From JACVRN01 sp036389255 (lineage in GTDB: Bacteria; Acidobacteriota; Blastocatellia; Pyrinomonadales; Pyrinomonadaceae): a DNA stretch of 64,000 bases. The notes under the pieces were generated by a model. That model was given only the letters and a program-made list of their open reading frames with translations, did not search any database and was not told the origin of the DNA. Below are positions 37,828 to 48,364 of the stretch, piece after piece. Both the position numbers and the translations under genes were made by a program. Within the stretch, counting starts at the first letter, position 1. Every line of letters starts with the position of its first letter. The DNA lies in NCBI GenBank assembly GCA_036389255.1, contig DASVQI010000029.1:169465-233464 (forward strand), read 5' to 3'.

Positions 37828-39615
37828 CTATTCTTTAACAATCTTCAGCCGAAGCTCTTCCAGTTGTCGAGCGTCAACTTCACCGGGAGCATCAATCATC
37901 AGGTCGGCGGCGGAGGCCGTCTTCGGGAAAGCCATCAGGTCGCGTATGTTCTCAATGCCGGTCATGGACATCAGAAGGCGCTCTATGCCTGCGGCTATGC
38001 CGCCGTGCGGAGGCGTGCCGTACTCAAGCGCATCTAGGAAGAAGCCGAATCGCTCGCGCGCCATCTCGGGCGTCAACCCTATGGCCTTGAAGACAAGGTT
38101 CTGCACGTCGCGCTGGTGAATACGAATAGAGCCGCCTGCGGCTTCTACACCGTTGACGACCGCGTCATAAGCTTTGGCTCGCAAGCCTCCGAGCAACTCA
38201 GTCTCGCCTCCTTCGATGGCGCGGCGAAAGAGCGGCAGGTCTTCGTCCAGAGGTGAAGTAAACGGGTGATGCATGGCGTAGTAGCGCCCGTCCTCTTCGT
38301 GAAACTCGAACATCGGGAACTCCGTCACCCAGAGCGGCTTGAAGACGTTCTCGGGAATCAGCCTCTCGCGTCGCGCGACCTCTATACGAAGCGCGCCGAG
38401 TGATGCCGCGACCACTTTCGGCCTGCCAGCGATAATCAGCACGGCATCGTTGCGCTCGGCCCCGGCGCTTTGCGCCAGCCGCTCAATCGTCTCCTGTCCA
38501 AGCGCCTTCAGGAGCGAAGACGCTAACTCGTCTCCAAGCTTAATCCAGGCCAGCGCGCCTGCGCCGTAACGTCTGGCGAATTCCTGCAACTCGTCCAGAG
38601 CTTTGCGCGAAAGCTTTGCGCCGTCTTTAACTACAATCCCTTTGATTTCACCACGGCTCTCAAGCGTGGAAGCGAACGGCGCGAAGGTCGTCCCCCGAAG
38701 CTCCGCCGACAGGTCTTTAAGCTCCATCCGGAAGCGCAGGTCTGGCTTGTCCGAGCCGTAGCGGCGCATCGCCTCCGCAAAGGTGAGACGCGGGAAAGGC
38801 GTCTCCAAATCAGCGCCGACCAGCTTGAAGACTCTCTTGAACAAGCCTTCCACGAGCCGGTAGACAATCTCCGTGTTGGCAAAGCTCAGCTCAACGTCTA
38901 GCTGCGTAAATTCCGGCTGGCGGTCTGCCCTTAAATCTTCGTCGCGGAAGCAGCGCGCAATCTGATAATACTTGTCCAGCCCTGCAATCATGCAGAGCTG
39001 CTTGAAGAGTTGCGGCGACTGCGGCAGCGCGTAGAACTTTCCCGGCTGTATGCGCGAAGGCACTATGTAATCGCGCGCGCCCTCGGGCGTGGACTTAATC
39101 AGAATCGGCGTCTCGATTTCCGTAAACGTCTGCTCGTCCATGTAGCGGCGAATCTCCGCCACGGTTCTATGACGCAGCCGCAGGTTCGCCTGAAGCTGCG
39201 GGCGGCGCAGGTCAAGGTAGCGATACTTGAGCCGCGTGTCTTCGCTTGCCAGAGCGTCCGAGGAAGTTACTTCAAGCTGGAAGGGCGGCGTGCGTGCGTC
39301 GTTCAGTATAAGAATCTCTCGCGCGCTCACTTCAACGTCGCCCGTCAGAATCTTAGGGTTGCGTTGTCCCTCGGCGCGCGCGAGGACGTGGCCCTTGACG
39401 GCTATGACGAACTCGCCGCGCGCCTCTTTGGCTTTGGCGTGCGCTTCCGAAGCTGTCTCTTCGTTGAAGACTACCTGAGTGATTCCGTCGCGGTCGCGCA
39501 GGTCTATGAAGGTGAGCGGCCCGAAGTCCCTGCGGCGCGCAACCCAGCCCATCAGCACGACCTCTCGTCCCACATCCTCGCTTCTCAAAGCGCCGCACGA
39601 ATGCGTGCGCTCCAT
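37828..39615 (-). CDS. aspS: Aspartyl-tRNA synthetase
   Basis: Charges tRNA-Asp (and possibly tRNA-Asn, if the enzyme is non-discriminating). The N-terminal OB-fold anticodon domain begins MERTHSCGALR and has GWVARRRDFGPLTFIDLRDR. Class II motifs follow: motif 2 in ARCFRDEDLRADRQPEFTQL and motif 3 in GIAAGIERLLMSM, with the bacterial GAD insert between. Length is about 595. I chose the ATG at 39615 because the family starts there; an ATG at 39636 adds MLDNLGN. It lies in a hisS-DinB-aspS-amidohydrolase run. Confidence 0.95.
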   Translation of the reverse strand: MERTHSCGALRSEDVGREVVLMGWVARRRDFGPLTFIDLRDRDGITQVVFNEETASEAHAKAKEARGEFVIAVKGHVLARAEGQRNPKILTGDVEVSAREILILNDARTPPFQLEVTSSDALASEDTRLKYRYLDLRRPQLQANLRLRHRTVAEIRRYMDEQTFTEIETPILIKSTPEGARDYIVPSRIQPGKFYALPQSPQLFKQLCMIAGLDKYYQIARCFRDEDLRADRQPEFTQLDVELSFANTEIVYRLVEGLFKRVFKLVGADLETPFPRLTFAEAMRRYGSDKPDLRFRMELKDLSAELRGTTFAPFASTLESRGEIKGIVVKDGAKLSRKALDELQEFARRYGAGALAWIKLGDELASSLLKALGQETIERLAQSAGAERNDAVLIIAGRPKVVAASLGALRIEVARRERLIPENVFKPLWVTEFPMFEFHEEDGRYYAMHHPFTSPLDEDLPLFRRAIEGGETELLGGLRAKAYDAVVNGVEAAGGSIRIHQRDVQNLVFKAIGLTPEMARERFGFFLDALEYGTPPHGGIAAGIERLLMSMTGIENIRDLMAFPKTASAADLMIDAPGEVDARQLEELRLKIVKE

Positions 39616-39686
39616 GTTTCCCAGATTGTCCAGCATGGCTGCTATTTACCTAAACTCAGGCTTGTCAAATTCCGTTTGTCCAAAAG

Positions 39687-40244
39687 TCATGTGCCTTCCG
39701 TGTTCCTAATCTTCGTAGCCATCTCCGCGTTGAACTCGGCAGAGCGGTTGCGCGGGATGCTCAGAGTCTTCCACTCGCCCAGCTTGAAATGCTTCGCAAG
39801 CAGAACAATCTGGCCCACGTGCTGGCCGTAGTGAGAAACCTGTCGCAGGACGGCTTTTATCACCGTGTGCTCTTCGCCGCGTATCAGCACAATCTTCTCC
39901 GTGTCTTCCGGCTGCAAAGACTCTACGGCGCTGAAGACGCGGCTCCAGCCCTCTTCCCAACGGGCCAGAAGGTCGTCGCGGCTCGTCTCAGGCGTCATGA
40001 CGAACTCCATGTCGCGGTTGCGGTCGGGCTTCTCGCCGTCTGTGGTCAGAAAATCCGTCCAGCGCGAAATCATGTTGCCCGTCATGTGCTTGATGATGAC
40101 GGCAACGCTGTTCGATTCTTCGTCCAACTGTTTGAAGAACTCTTCGTCCTTCAACTGAGCCAGAGCCTTGTCGGCCAGAGCCTTCTGACCGCGAAAGGTT
40201 TCTATCGCTTCATCCAGAAAAAGCTTTGCTGTTTCGTTACTCAT
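39687..40244 (-). CDS. DinB-like protein (DUF1572)
   Basis: A 185-residue four-helix-bundle protein of the DinB/YfiT superfamily. The metal-binding histidines are visible in IIKHMTGN (about 50-57) and VSHYGQHVGQIV (about 136-147). Family members include bacillithiol- and mycothiol-dependent transferases; DUF1572 proteins are uncharacterised. The gene starts five bases after hisS, so both are co-transcribed, and aspS follows. The link with tRNA charging may be only positional. Confidence 0.85.
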   Translation of the reverse strand: MSNETAKLFLDEAIETFRGQKALADKALAQLKDEEFFKQLDEESNSVAVIIKHMTGNMISRWTDFLTTDGEKPDRNRDMEFVMTPETSRDDLLARWEEGWSRVFSAVESLQPEDTEKIVLIRGEEHTVIKAVLRQVSHYGQHVGQIVLLAKHFKLGEWKTLSIPRNRSAEFNAEMATKIRNTEGT

Positions 40245-40249
40245 AGGCT

Positions 40250-41638
40250 TTATAGACTCTCTTTAATTGTTGCCGCCAGATTCTCGCGCCCGACCACGCG
40301 TTGCTCGCCGGAGCGCATGTCCTTGAGAGAGACTTCGTCGCGCTTTCTCTCTTCTTCGCCGGGAACCGCGACAAAGCGTATGCCGCGCGAAGAGGCGTAC
40401 TTGAGCTGCTTACCCAGCTTGTCGGCTTCCGTGTAAAGGTCAACGCGCAAGCCTTCGGCGCGTAGACTTTGCGCCAGCGCGACCGAGTCGCTAATCGAAT
40501 CTTCGCTCCAGATAGTAACCATCACGTCCGCAGGCGAGGTTGCGAGCGTCTGTGGAAACATCTCTCGCTCGGTCATGACGACGATGATGCGCTCTAGGCC
40601 CAGAGAAAAGCCGCAAGCCGGAATGTCCTGTCCCAGAAACATCCCCACCAGATTGTCATAACGCCCGCCGCCGCCAAGGCTGCCCGCGATGTCAGGCACG
40701 TTGACTTCCATAATCGTGCCCGTGTAATAAGAGAGGCCGCGCGCAAGACTAGGGTCAATCCGTATCTTCGGCGCGATGCCGCTCGCGCCCGCGTATTCTA
40801 TGATAGAGCGAAGCTCGTCTATCCCGCGAGCGCCTGCTTCGTTGTCGCCCACGAACTCTACGAGGCGGCCCAGCAGCGCGGCGTTCAAGGCTTGCGCCTC
40901 AGCGCCGCCTTCTATGACAGACAACTCTGCGGCGTGTTCCAGCGAGCCCGCGACTTCAAAGAATGACAGAAGATTATCGCCCGCGTCCTCCGGGATGCCG
41001 CGCGCGCTCAGTTCCTTCACCACACCTTCGCGGCCAACCTTGTCCAGCTTGTCGAGCGCGATGAGCGCGTCCGTCTGTTTGTCTGCCGGAATGCCTGCCG
41101 CTTCCAGCACGCCCGTCAACACCTGCCTGTGATTGAGGCGTATGGTGAAATTGGTAAAGCCGAGTTTGCCGAGCGCCTCGCCCACGGCAGCGCAAAGCTC
41201 CGCTTCGACAATCATGGAGCGCGAGCCCAGCACATCAACGTCGCACTGGTAGAACTCGCGGAATCTTCCGCGCGCGGGCCTGTCTGCGCGCCACACGGGT
41301 TGAATCTGGTAGCGCTTGAAAAATTTCGGAAGCTTCTCCTTATATTCGGCTACTACGCGGGCGAGCGGAACGGTTAAATCATAACGCAGCGCTAAATCGG
41401 CCTGACCCGTCTTCTCGTGCTCTCCGCGCCGCAGGATTTTGAAGATGAGCTGGTTGCCTTCTTCGCCGTACTTGCCCATGAGAGTCTCTATGTTCTCTGC
41501 GGCTGGCGTCTCAAGAGGCTCGAAGCCGTAGCGCTCGTAGACCTCTCTGATAACGCCTATGACGTACTCGCGCCGCCGCACGTCTGCGGGCAGAAAGTCG
41601 CGCATCCCGCGCGCAGGTTGTGTCGAAGCCTTTGCCAT
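40250..41638 (-). CDS. hisS: Histidyl-tRNA synthetase
   Basis: Class IIa synthetase that charges tRNA-His. The frame starts MAKASTQPARGMRDFLP, has motif 1 around RYGFEPLETP, motif 2 in YQIQPVWRADRPARGRFREF, the histidine-specific stretches near GLSYYTGTI and GGGGRYDNLVG, and motif 3 in CGFSLGLERI. The C-terminal anticodon domain covers about 365-455. Length 462 is slightly longer than the common ~430 form. First gene of the hisS-DinB-aspS run. Confidence 0.95.
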   Translation of the reverse strand: MAKASTQPARGMRDFLPADVRRREYVIGVIREVYERYGFEPLETPAAENIETLMGKYGEEGNQLIFKILRRGEHEKTGQADLALRYDLTVPLARVVAEYKEKLPKFFKRYQIQPVWRADRPARGRFREFYQCDVDVLGSRSMIVEAELCAAVGEALGKLGFTNFTIRLNHRQVLTGVLEAAGIPADKQTDALIALDKLDKVGREGVVKELSARGIPEDAGDNLLSFFEVAGSLEHAAELSVIEGGAEAQALNAALLGRLVEFVGDNEAGARGIDELRSIIEYAGASGIAPKIRIDPSLARGLSYYTGTIMEVNVPDIAGSLGGGGRYDNLVGMFLGQDIPACGFSLGLERIIVVMTEREMFPQTLATSPADVMVTIWSEDSISDSVALAQSLRAEGLRVDLYTEADKLGKQLKYASSRGIRFVAVPGEEERKRDEVSLKDMRSGEQRVVGRENLAATIKESL

Positions 41639-41659
41639 ACTGCTCTCTAGCTTAACCCC

Positions 41660-42349
<690 letters not shown>

Positions 42350-42385
42350 TCTCTCTTTATGAATTAAAGGCCGGGCGCTTTCCTC

Positions 42386-42862
42386 TTACTGATTACTTCC
42401 AGCCTCTTCCGGCGCGATGCGAAAGCGAAGGGGAACTCCTATCAGTTGCAGCGTACGGCGCGAGCCGCCGTCGCTCGGGTGAACGGCGTAGACGCGCGCC
42501 TCGTGCTCTCCGGCTGCGAGCGGCGGCGTCACGAGCCGGAAGCCGCACAACTCTGTGGTAGAGCGGCCTGCCTTGAACACATCCGGGCGCGGAAGGTTGG
42601 CCAGCCCGTCGCCCGCAAAGCGCCCGTCTATGTAGACCTGAACCTCCACGGCAGAACCGGGCGCGGCTTCGTTGATGGCCCAGCCGGAGACGACTTTAGC
42701 GTCGGCCACGTCACTCCACCCGCGAAAGTGCGGGCTGAAGGCCGTGTAATAGAAGCCAACCGCAACGACGCCTACGAAGAGCGCTTCTATGACCGACTTC
42801 GCTATCAGCAGTTGCGCGAGGCGCTCACGCTTGAGCCCGTTGACTGAATTCGTCTCGACCAT
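42386..42862 (-). CDS. Membrane-anchored beta-sandwich protein of unknown function
   Basis: A 158-residue protein. One membrane helix (about 22-42, SVIEALFVGVVAVGFYYTAF) is followed by a ~105-residue domain with the pattern SGWAINEAAPGSAVEVQVYIDGR ... GFRLVTPPLAAGEHEARVYAV, written here in parts: GWAINE, VEVQVYIDGR, GFRLVTPPL, HEARVYAVH. This looks like an Ig-like sandwich seen in surface polysaccharide-related proteins. It has no catalytic motif. Next to the CPBP gene in the same direction. Confidence 0.65.
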   Translation of the reverse strand: MVETNSVNGLKRERLAQLLIAKSVIEALFVGVVAVGFYYTAFSPHFRGWSDVADAKVVSGWAINEAAPGSAVEVQVYIDGRFAGDGLANLPRPDVFKAGRSTTELCGFRLVTPPLAAGEHEARVYAVHPSDGGSRRTLQLIGVPLRFRIAPEEAGSNQ

Positions 42863-42874
42863 AGACGGATAGAA

Positions 42875-42937
42875 AAGCAGTGAATGGTAGATGGCAAATG
42901 GACGAAGCCCTCTTTCTATCTACCATCTACTTCATTT
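42875..42937. repeat. Palindrome H (GTAGATGG words)
   Basis: Arms TGAATGGTAGATGG and CTATCTACCATCTACTTCA, apex CGAAGCCCTCTTTC. It overlaps the end of the gamma carbonic anhydrase gene: the last codons and the TAG stop are made from GAAGTAGATGGTAGATAG. Confidence 0.75.
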
Positions 42938-43437
42938 AGATAATGGCGCGTGTACTCTATGTAGTTTTTCCAGAAGACGGCAAGCCCCGCGACCTCTTCA
43001 TCGGTCAAAGGGCGCTTGACGCGCGCGGGCGAGCCCATCACGAGCGAGCGCGGCGGAATTTTAGTGCCCGGCGTCAGGAGCGAGCCGGCCGCCACCAGAC
43101 TTTGACTTCCCACTCGTACATCGTCCATCACAATCGAGCCTATGCCTATGAGGCTCCCGCGCTCTACGTAGCAGCCGTGCAGCGTCACGTTGTGGCCTAT
43201 AGTCACTTCGTCTTCCAGAATGGTGGCGTGCGTGCCGTTCGAGACGTGTATGACCGTGCCATCCTGAACGTTCGTGCGCTCGCCTATGCGTATGTAGTAG
43301 ACGTCGCCTCGCACCACGGCGTTGAACCAGACGGAGCTTTCCGCGCCTATGTGTACGTCGCCTATAACTTGCGCGCTCTCTTCTATAAAGGCTGTTGGGT
43401 GAATCTGCGGGTGAACGCCGCGATACGGTCTAATCAT
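42916..43437 (-). CDS. Gamma-carbonic-anhydrase-like hexapeptide-repeat protein
   Basis: A 173-residue left-handed beta-helix protein (PaaY/YrdA/Cam group). Its hexapeptide repeats run from AFIEESAQVIGDVHIG onward. The three zinc histidines are in GTVIHVSN, TIGHNVTLHGC (two). A C-terminal helix packs along the helix axis. Many members hydrate CO2 or have unclear roles. The ATG at 43437 (MIRPYRGVHPQIHPTAF) is preferred; the TTG at 43452 is the alternative. The last residues EVDGR and the stop fall inside palindrome H. Confidence 0.9.
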   Translation of the reverse strand: MIRPYRGVHPQIHPTAFIEESAQVIGDVHIGAESSVWFNAVVRGDVYYIRIGERTNVQDGTVIHVSNGTHATILEDEVTIGHNVTLHGCYVERGSLIGIGSIVMDDVRVGSQSLVAAGSLLTPGTKIPPRSLVMGSPARVKRPLTDEEVAGLAVFWKNYIEYTRHYLNEVDGR

Positions 43438-43510
43438 AATGAAGCTCTGCAAGCCGGAAACGTTACGCCGAACGAAAGCGAGAACGGTAGCATAAAGAAA
43501 GTAAAAAAGG

Positions 43511-43612
43511 AAAAATAGGGATGGGGGTTAGGGGATGGGGGATAGAGAAAGAAAACCACTTGTCTTTCTTTTACCAGCCCCTAACCCCTATCCCCTATCC
43601 CCCATCCTTATT
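43511..43612. repeat. Palindrome A4 between divergent genes
   Basis: Arms AAATAGGGATGGGGGTTAGG and CCTATCCCCCATCCTTATTT, apex GAGAAAGAAAACCACTTGTC then TTTCTTTTACC. It lies in the 5'-5' gap between the carbonic anhydrase and the lipoprotein genes. Confidence 0.9.
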
Positions 43613-43654
43613 TCCTGTTGACAGGCGCGGAAGGCGCGTGAGAGATTTCAGGGC

Positions 43655-44257
43655 GTGACGAAGCGATTAATTACCGGCGCTGGGCGAGTGAGGCTGGCAG
43701 TCTCTATTACGGCAGCGCTCCTACTGTTTACGGCTGCGGGGTGCGGCTCGCTCTACAAGGTCAAGCCCGTTGTGGAAGCGCCTTTGCCTGAGACGGCCAG
43801 AGACGGTGAGGCGGGAGGCTTGCGCCTGCGGGCCGCACCACTTCTCACGGATGAAGAGAGTCAGGAGTTGTTCGAGGCCAATCTTCCGCTCGCGGGTCTT
43901 CTTCCCATAAAAGTGGAGATAACAAATCAGGGCGGCGCGCCGGTCGAGATAAAGCAGGCGCGTCTCAGACTGCGGGACGCGGAGGGGCGCGAGTGGAAGC
44001 TGCGCTCCGTTAAGGACGTTGTCTCGCGCGTGCTAAGCTCCGACAGGGTGACGCTCTATAACCCTCGCTCGCGCGCGGAATTTGAAGAGGCCGTGAGCGC
44101 CTACGCTCTGGATATAAGACGGCCGCTCGCTCCATCGGAACGGCGGCAGGGCCTGCTGTTTTTCCAGACGCCGAAAAAGGAGCAGGTCAGAAGCCCGCTC
44201 GGCCTTGTTCTCTCAGTCGAGAAGCTACAGCAGCCTCTGGAAGTCCGGTTGAACTAG
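43655..44257 (+). CDS. Lipoprotein of unknown function
   Basis: A 200-residue lipoprotein that starts with GTG. The signal peptide (AVSITAALLLFTAAGC) has a good lipobox, FTAAGC, with the Cys near residue 30. The mature part looks like a single beta-rich domain of the 'free methionine / LEA-like' kind: PIKVEITNQGGAPVEIKQAR followed by RLRDAEGREWKLRS. I do not recognise the family with certainty. It is convergent with citrate synthase, and palindrome G fills the gap. Confidence 0.75.
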   Translation: MTKRLITGAGRVRLAVSITAALLLFTAAGCGSLYKVKPVVEAPLPETARDGEAGGLRLRAAPLLTDEESQELFEANLPLAGLLPIKVEITNQGGAPVEIKQARLRLRDAEGREWKLRSVKDVVSRVLSSDRVTLYNPRSRAEFEEAVSAYALDIRRPLAPSERRQGLLFFQTPKKEQVRSPLGLVLSVEKLQQPLEVRLN

Positions 44258-44347
44258 ACTGGAGGAGAGCGAAAGTAGAAAGGCGGAAGGGAAGAACGAG
44301 AGCTTGTCTTTCATTCTTCCCTTCCGCCTTTTTACTTCTGTCTTTGT
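44258..44347. repeat. Palindrome G between convergent stop codons
   Basis: Central arms AAGTAGAAAGGCGGAAGGGA (44274-44293) and their near-complement ending CCTTTTTACTT; apex ACGAGAGCTTGTCTTTCATTC. Outside, TAGAC after the lipoprotein stop mirrors TAGAC after the gltA stop, so symmetry extends from stop to stop. Confidence 0.88.
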
Positions 44348-45640
<1,293 letters not shown>

Positions 45641-45742
45641 AGGGCTCCTCCCTCGGGAATAAGCAAACTTGAAAGTCCGGCACACTTATCTCTGTAGTGT
45701 CGCGCCGGAGGAAAGCAACAATTTCTGACCGCTTCGGTAGAA

Positions 45743-45925
45743 TCAAGTTACGCCATGCGGGGTGTCTGCTGCAAGCCGCCTCGCAGCAGATGAAGAATTA
45801 TTTCCGGCGTACGGGCCGAGGGTCTTGCGACTACAGGAAAGAGTTATGGTGAGTATGAAAATCGGGACAGTGTAGAAGAGGATACGATAGCAGGAAAAGG
45901 CGGCAACAGTCCTGAGCCGTTCCAT
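45743..45925 (-). CDS. Possible small exported protein (60 residues)
   Basis: A short frame with features of a real gene: a strong Shine-Dalgarno sequence (GAAGGAGG) four bases before the ATG, and an N-terminal hydrophobic stretch (YRILFYTVPIFILTITL) followed by Ser-Cys, like a lipoprotein signal, although the residues before Cys (TLSC) are not a good lipobox. The short tail is SRKTLGPYAGNNSSSAARR. No family known to me. It could equally be chance. Confidence 0.35.
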   Translation of the reverse strand: MERLRTVAAFSCYRILFYTVPIFILTITLSCSRKTLGPYAGNNSSSAARRLAADTPHGVT

Positions 45926-46072
45926 TAAGCCTCCTTCAGTATAGAGCGCTCTTTATCCTTTCCCTATCGAGGGAAATTCAAGCCCGAAACTCACACCGCA
46001 GGGGACGCTAATTGTAAATCTTCAACTATGAGGATTCGAGCCTAAGCTTAAACAAGTGAAGATTCTGTACGC

Positions 46073-46104
46073 GAGCGTACCTTTTAGGATTAAAAGGTAC
46101 GCTC
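46073..46104. terminator. Perfect hairpin upstream of the Ycf48-like gene
   Basis: A perfect 14-base stem GAGCGTACCTTTTA with its complement and a four-base loop (GGAT). It could terminate the small upstream frame on neither strand obviously, because no free T-run follows; a regulatory or palindromic element is equally possible. Confidence 0.5.
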
Positions 46105-46232
46105 GGCCCGCTCAATACCTATCCATGCGTCTCGTGATTCGCTTTCGTTTCGTTTCGCCTTTATAATTCTCTCCTCCCGACCTGCGAGGCCCCAAGACTT
46201 TTTAGGATGCCTCACTTTGTAATGCTGGACGA

Positions 46233-48287
46233 ATGAGTTTCTTCGCCTCAAAAATCATCAAGCCCTGTCACTTACGCTCGCTCCGGCGCTCTAAGCTTGC
46301 GGCGTGGGCGCTCGCTTTGTGCTTGGCTTGGCTGGCGCTCGTCACACTCTCTCTCTTCGAGAGCGCCTCTGCACAGTCGCAGGGTCGCGGCTGGCTCTGG
46401 CAGAACCCCCGCCCGCAGGGCAACATGATTTACTCGGTCAAGTTCGCTCAGGATAAACAGACTGGCTGGGCCGTAGGCTCCGACGGCGTAATCCTTCGCA
46501 CCGAGGACGGCGGCTTCGAATGGGAGGCGCAGAAGTCAGAAGCCACGACGACGCTTTACGGTCTGTACGTCAAAGACAAGAAGCGGGCGGTGGCCGTGGG
46601 CGCGCGAGGCGTGGTGCTAGTGACGGAGAACGGCGGCGGGCGCTGGACGCAGAGGGATTCCGGCTACAGAGACCATCTATACAGCGTGACCTTCGCGCCG
46701 CAAGACCCGCAGAACGGCTGGGCCGTGGGCGTCTACGGTCGCATAGTGGCCACGAACGACGGCGGCAAGACGTGGCGCGTGCAGTACTCGGACGCGCGCC
46801 AGCATCTCTTCAGCGTCTCTTTCGCAGACAAGAAGACAGGAGCGATTGTAGGCGACAAAGGCACGCTGCTTATCACGCGCGACGGCGGGGAGACATGGAC
46901 TAAGGTTGAAGCCACGGGCGAGATGCCTTTGATGAGCGTCGCCTTCATCTCGAAGGAAGTGGCTGTGGCGGTAGGCTTCGCCGGGCAAATCCTTCGCACG
47001 ACCGACGCCGGGCAGACGTGGACGCCGGTAAACGCTTTCACCAAAGCCGACCTGCTTTCGGTCTTCTTCATAGATGATAAGCAGGGCTGGGCCACGGGCG
47101 ACGGCGGCGTGGTGCTTAGCACGGGAGACGGCGGCACGACATGGCTTCCCTTCAATATCAAGACGAGCCCGAAGCTCTCTTCACTCTTTTTCGCGGACGC
47201 TAAGACGGGCTGGGCCGCGGGGGCGGACGGCCTGATACTTCGCACGGACGACGGCGGCCTACAGTGGCTGAGGCTCACGGAAGGCGGGCGTGACGACCTA
47301 GCGGACATCTTCTTTCTGGACGAGGAGCGGGGCTGGGCCGTAGGCTCTCGCGGCAGGATTTTGTCTACAAGCTCCGGCGGCAGGAACTGGGTCGTGCGCC
47401 TCTCAGGCACGACGGTTCGGCTCAACGCGGTCTTTTTCGCCAGCGAGGCGCAGGGCTGCGTGGTAGGAGAGAAAGGAACAATCCTTCGCACGACCGACGG
47501 CGGCATCACATGGGTCAAGGTCGTGACGGAAGCTAAAGAAGATTTGTTCGGCCTCTACTTTGTGAACGCCGAGCTTGGCTGGGCCGTGGGCGCTAGGGGG
47601 GCCATCCTCAAGACGGATGACGGCGGGCAGACATGGCACTATCAACGCTCGCAGACGCAGGCTTGGCTCGAAGCCATCCATTTCACGGACGCCAAGCACG
47701 GCGTGGCCGTTGGCTCGCAGGGCACCATCATGCTCACGGAAGACGGCGGCGAAAGCTGGACTTTCATCAAAGCCCACTTGGGCCTGCGCGAGTGGCTTTA
47801 CGCCGTCACGTTCGCGGACTCCACGCGCGGCTACGTGGTCGGGGCGAGCGGCCTGATACTTCGCACGGATGACGGCGGCAAGACATGGAAGGATCAGGAG
47901 AGCGGAGTCGCTACGAATCTCTTCGCCGTCGCCACGGCCGGGCGCGACGACGCGCTCGTCACAGGCGACCAGGGGCGAGTCCTGAGAACAAAGGACGGTG
48001 GCCTAACGTGGGAGCCACAGCCTACGATTACCAGCGTGGCCCTCTTTTCGGTGGCCTATCAGGGCGGCGAGGACGCGTGGGTCGCGGGCAGAGGCGGCGC
48101 AATCCTGCGTCGCAAGGGCGATGTCGCCACAGTAAAAATCCCACGCACAGAGACAGCCAAGCCGCCCACCCTGCGCCGCACATCTCCGCCTGAGCTACAG
48201 AACACCACGGCCCCTCCCGTGCTTATTGTTGACGACGGCGACATCCCACGCGCCGTCCCACAAGACAAACGCACACAGCGACCGTAA
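46233..48287 (+). CDS. Secreted Ycf48-like beta-propeller protein, 14 repeats
   Basis: A 684-residue exported protein. After a signal peptide (ends near SASAQ, about residue 48) come fourteen ~41-residue repeats of the pattern L.sV.F....GWAVG..G.IL.T.DGG.TW (for example GWAVGSRGRILSTSSGG). Fourteen equals two seven-bladed propellers. In cyanobacteria Ycf48 helps assemble photosystem II; here no photosynthesis gene is present, so a general assembly or surface-binding role is more likely. A Pro/Thr-rich tail (ETAKPPTLRRTSPPELQN) closes the protein. The gene is convergent with the HExxH-TPR gene. Confidence 0.9.
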   Translation: MSFFASKIIKPCHLRSLRRSKLAAWALALCLAWLALVTLSLFESASAQSQGRGWLWQNPRPQGNMIYSVKFAQDKQTGWAVGSDGVILRTEDGGFEWEAQKSEATTTLYGLYVKDKKRAVAVGARGVVLVTENGGGRWTQRDSGYRDHLYSVTFAPQDPQNGWAVGVYGRIVATNDGGKTWRVQYSDARQHLFSVSFADKKTGAIVGDKGTLLITRDGGETWTKVEATGEMPLMSVAFISKEVAVAVGFAGQILRTTDAGQTWTPVNAFTKADLLSVFFIDDKQGWATGDGGVVLSTGDGGTTWLPFNIKTSPKLSSLFFADAKTGWAAGADGLILRTDDGGLQWLRLTEGGRDDLADIFFLDEERGWAVGSRGRILSTSSGGRNWVVRLSGTTVRLNAVFFASEAQGCVVGEKGTILRTTDGGITWVKVVTEAKEDLFGLYFVNAELGWAVGARGAILKTDDGGQTWHYQRSQTQAWLEAIHFTDAKHGVAVGSQGTIMLTEDGGESWTFIKAHLGLREWLYAVTFADSTRGYVVGASGLILRTDDGGKTWKDQESGVATNLFAVATAGRDDALVTGDQGRVLRTKDGGLTWEPQPTITSVALFSVAYQGGEDAWVAGRGGAILRRKGDVATVKIPRTETAKPPTLRRTSPPELQNTTAPPVLIVDDGDIPRAVPQDKRTQRP

Positions 48288-48364
48288 GAAGGGTGCCGGG
48301 TAAAAGAAAAACCAATTGTCTTTCTCTTACCCGTCACCTGACACCCGTCACCCGGCACCTCTTT
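48288..48364. repeat. Palindrome B1 between convergent stop codons
   Basis: Left arm AGGGTGCCGGGTAAAAG, right arm CTTACCCGTCACCTGACACC plus CGTCACCCGGCACCT; apex AAAGAAAAACCAATTGTCTT. The right arm has an extra ~20-base GGGTGAC/GGTGTC unit that the left arm lacks. It starts and ends at the two stop codons. Confidence 0.88.

Larger units (their letters stand above)
45641..46232. other. 592-base region between gltA and the Ycf48-like gene
   Basis: Divergent promoters are expected here. It contains the possible small gene at 45743-45925, a TCTGCTGC/GCAGCAGA inverted repeat near 45766-45791 (inside that frame), and the hairpin at 46073-46104. I see no RNA gene. Confidence 0.45.
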
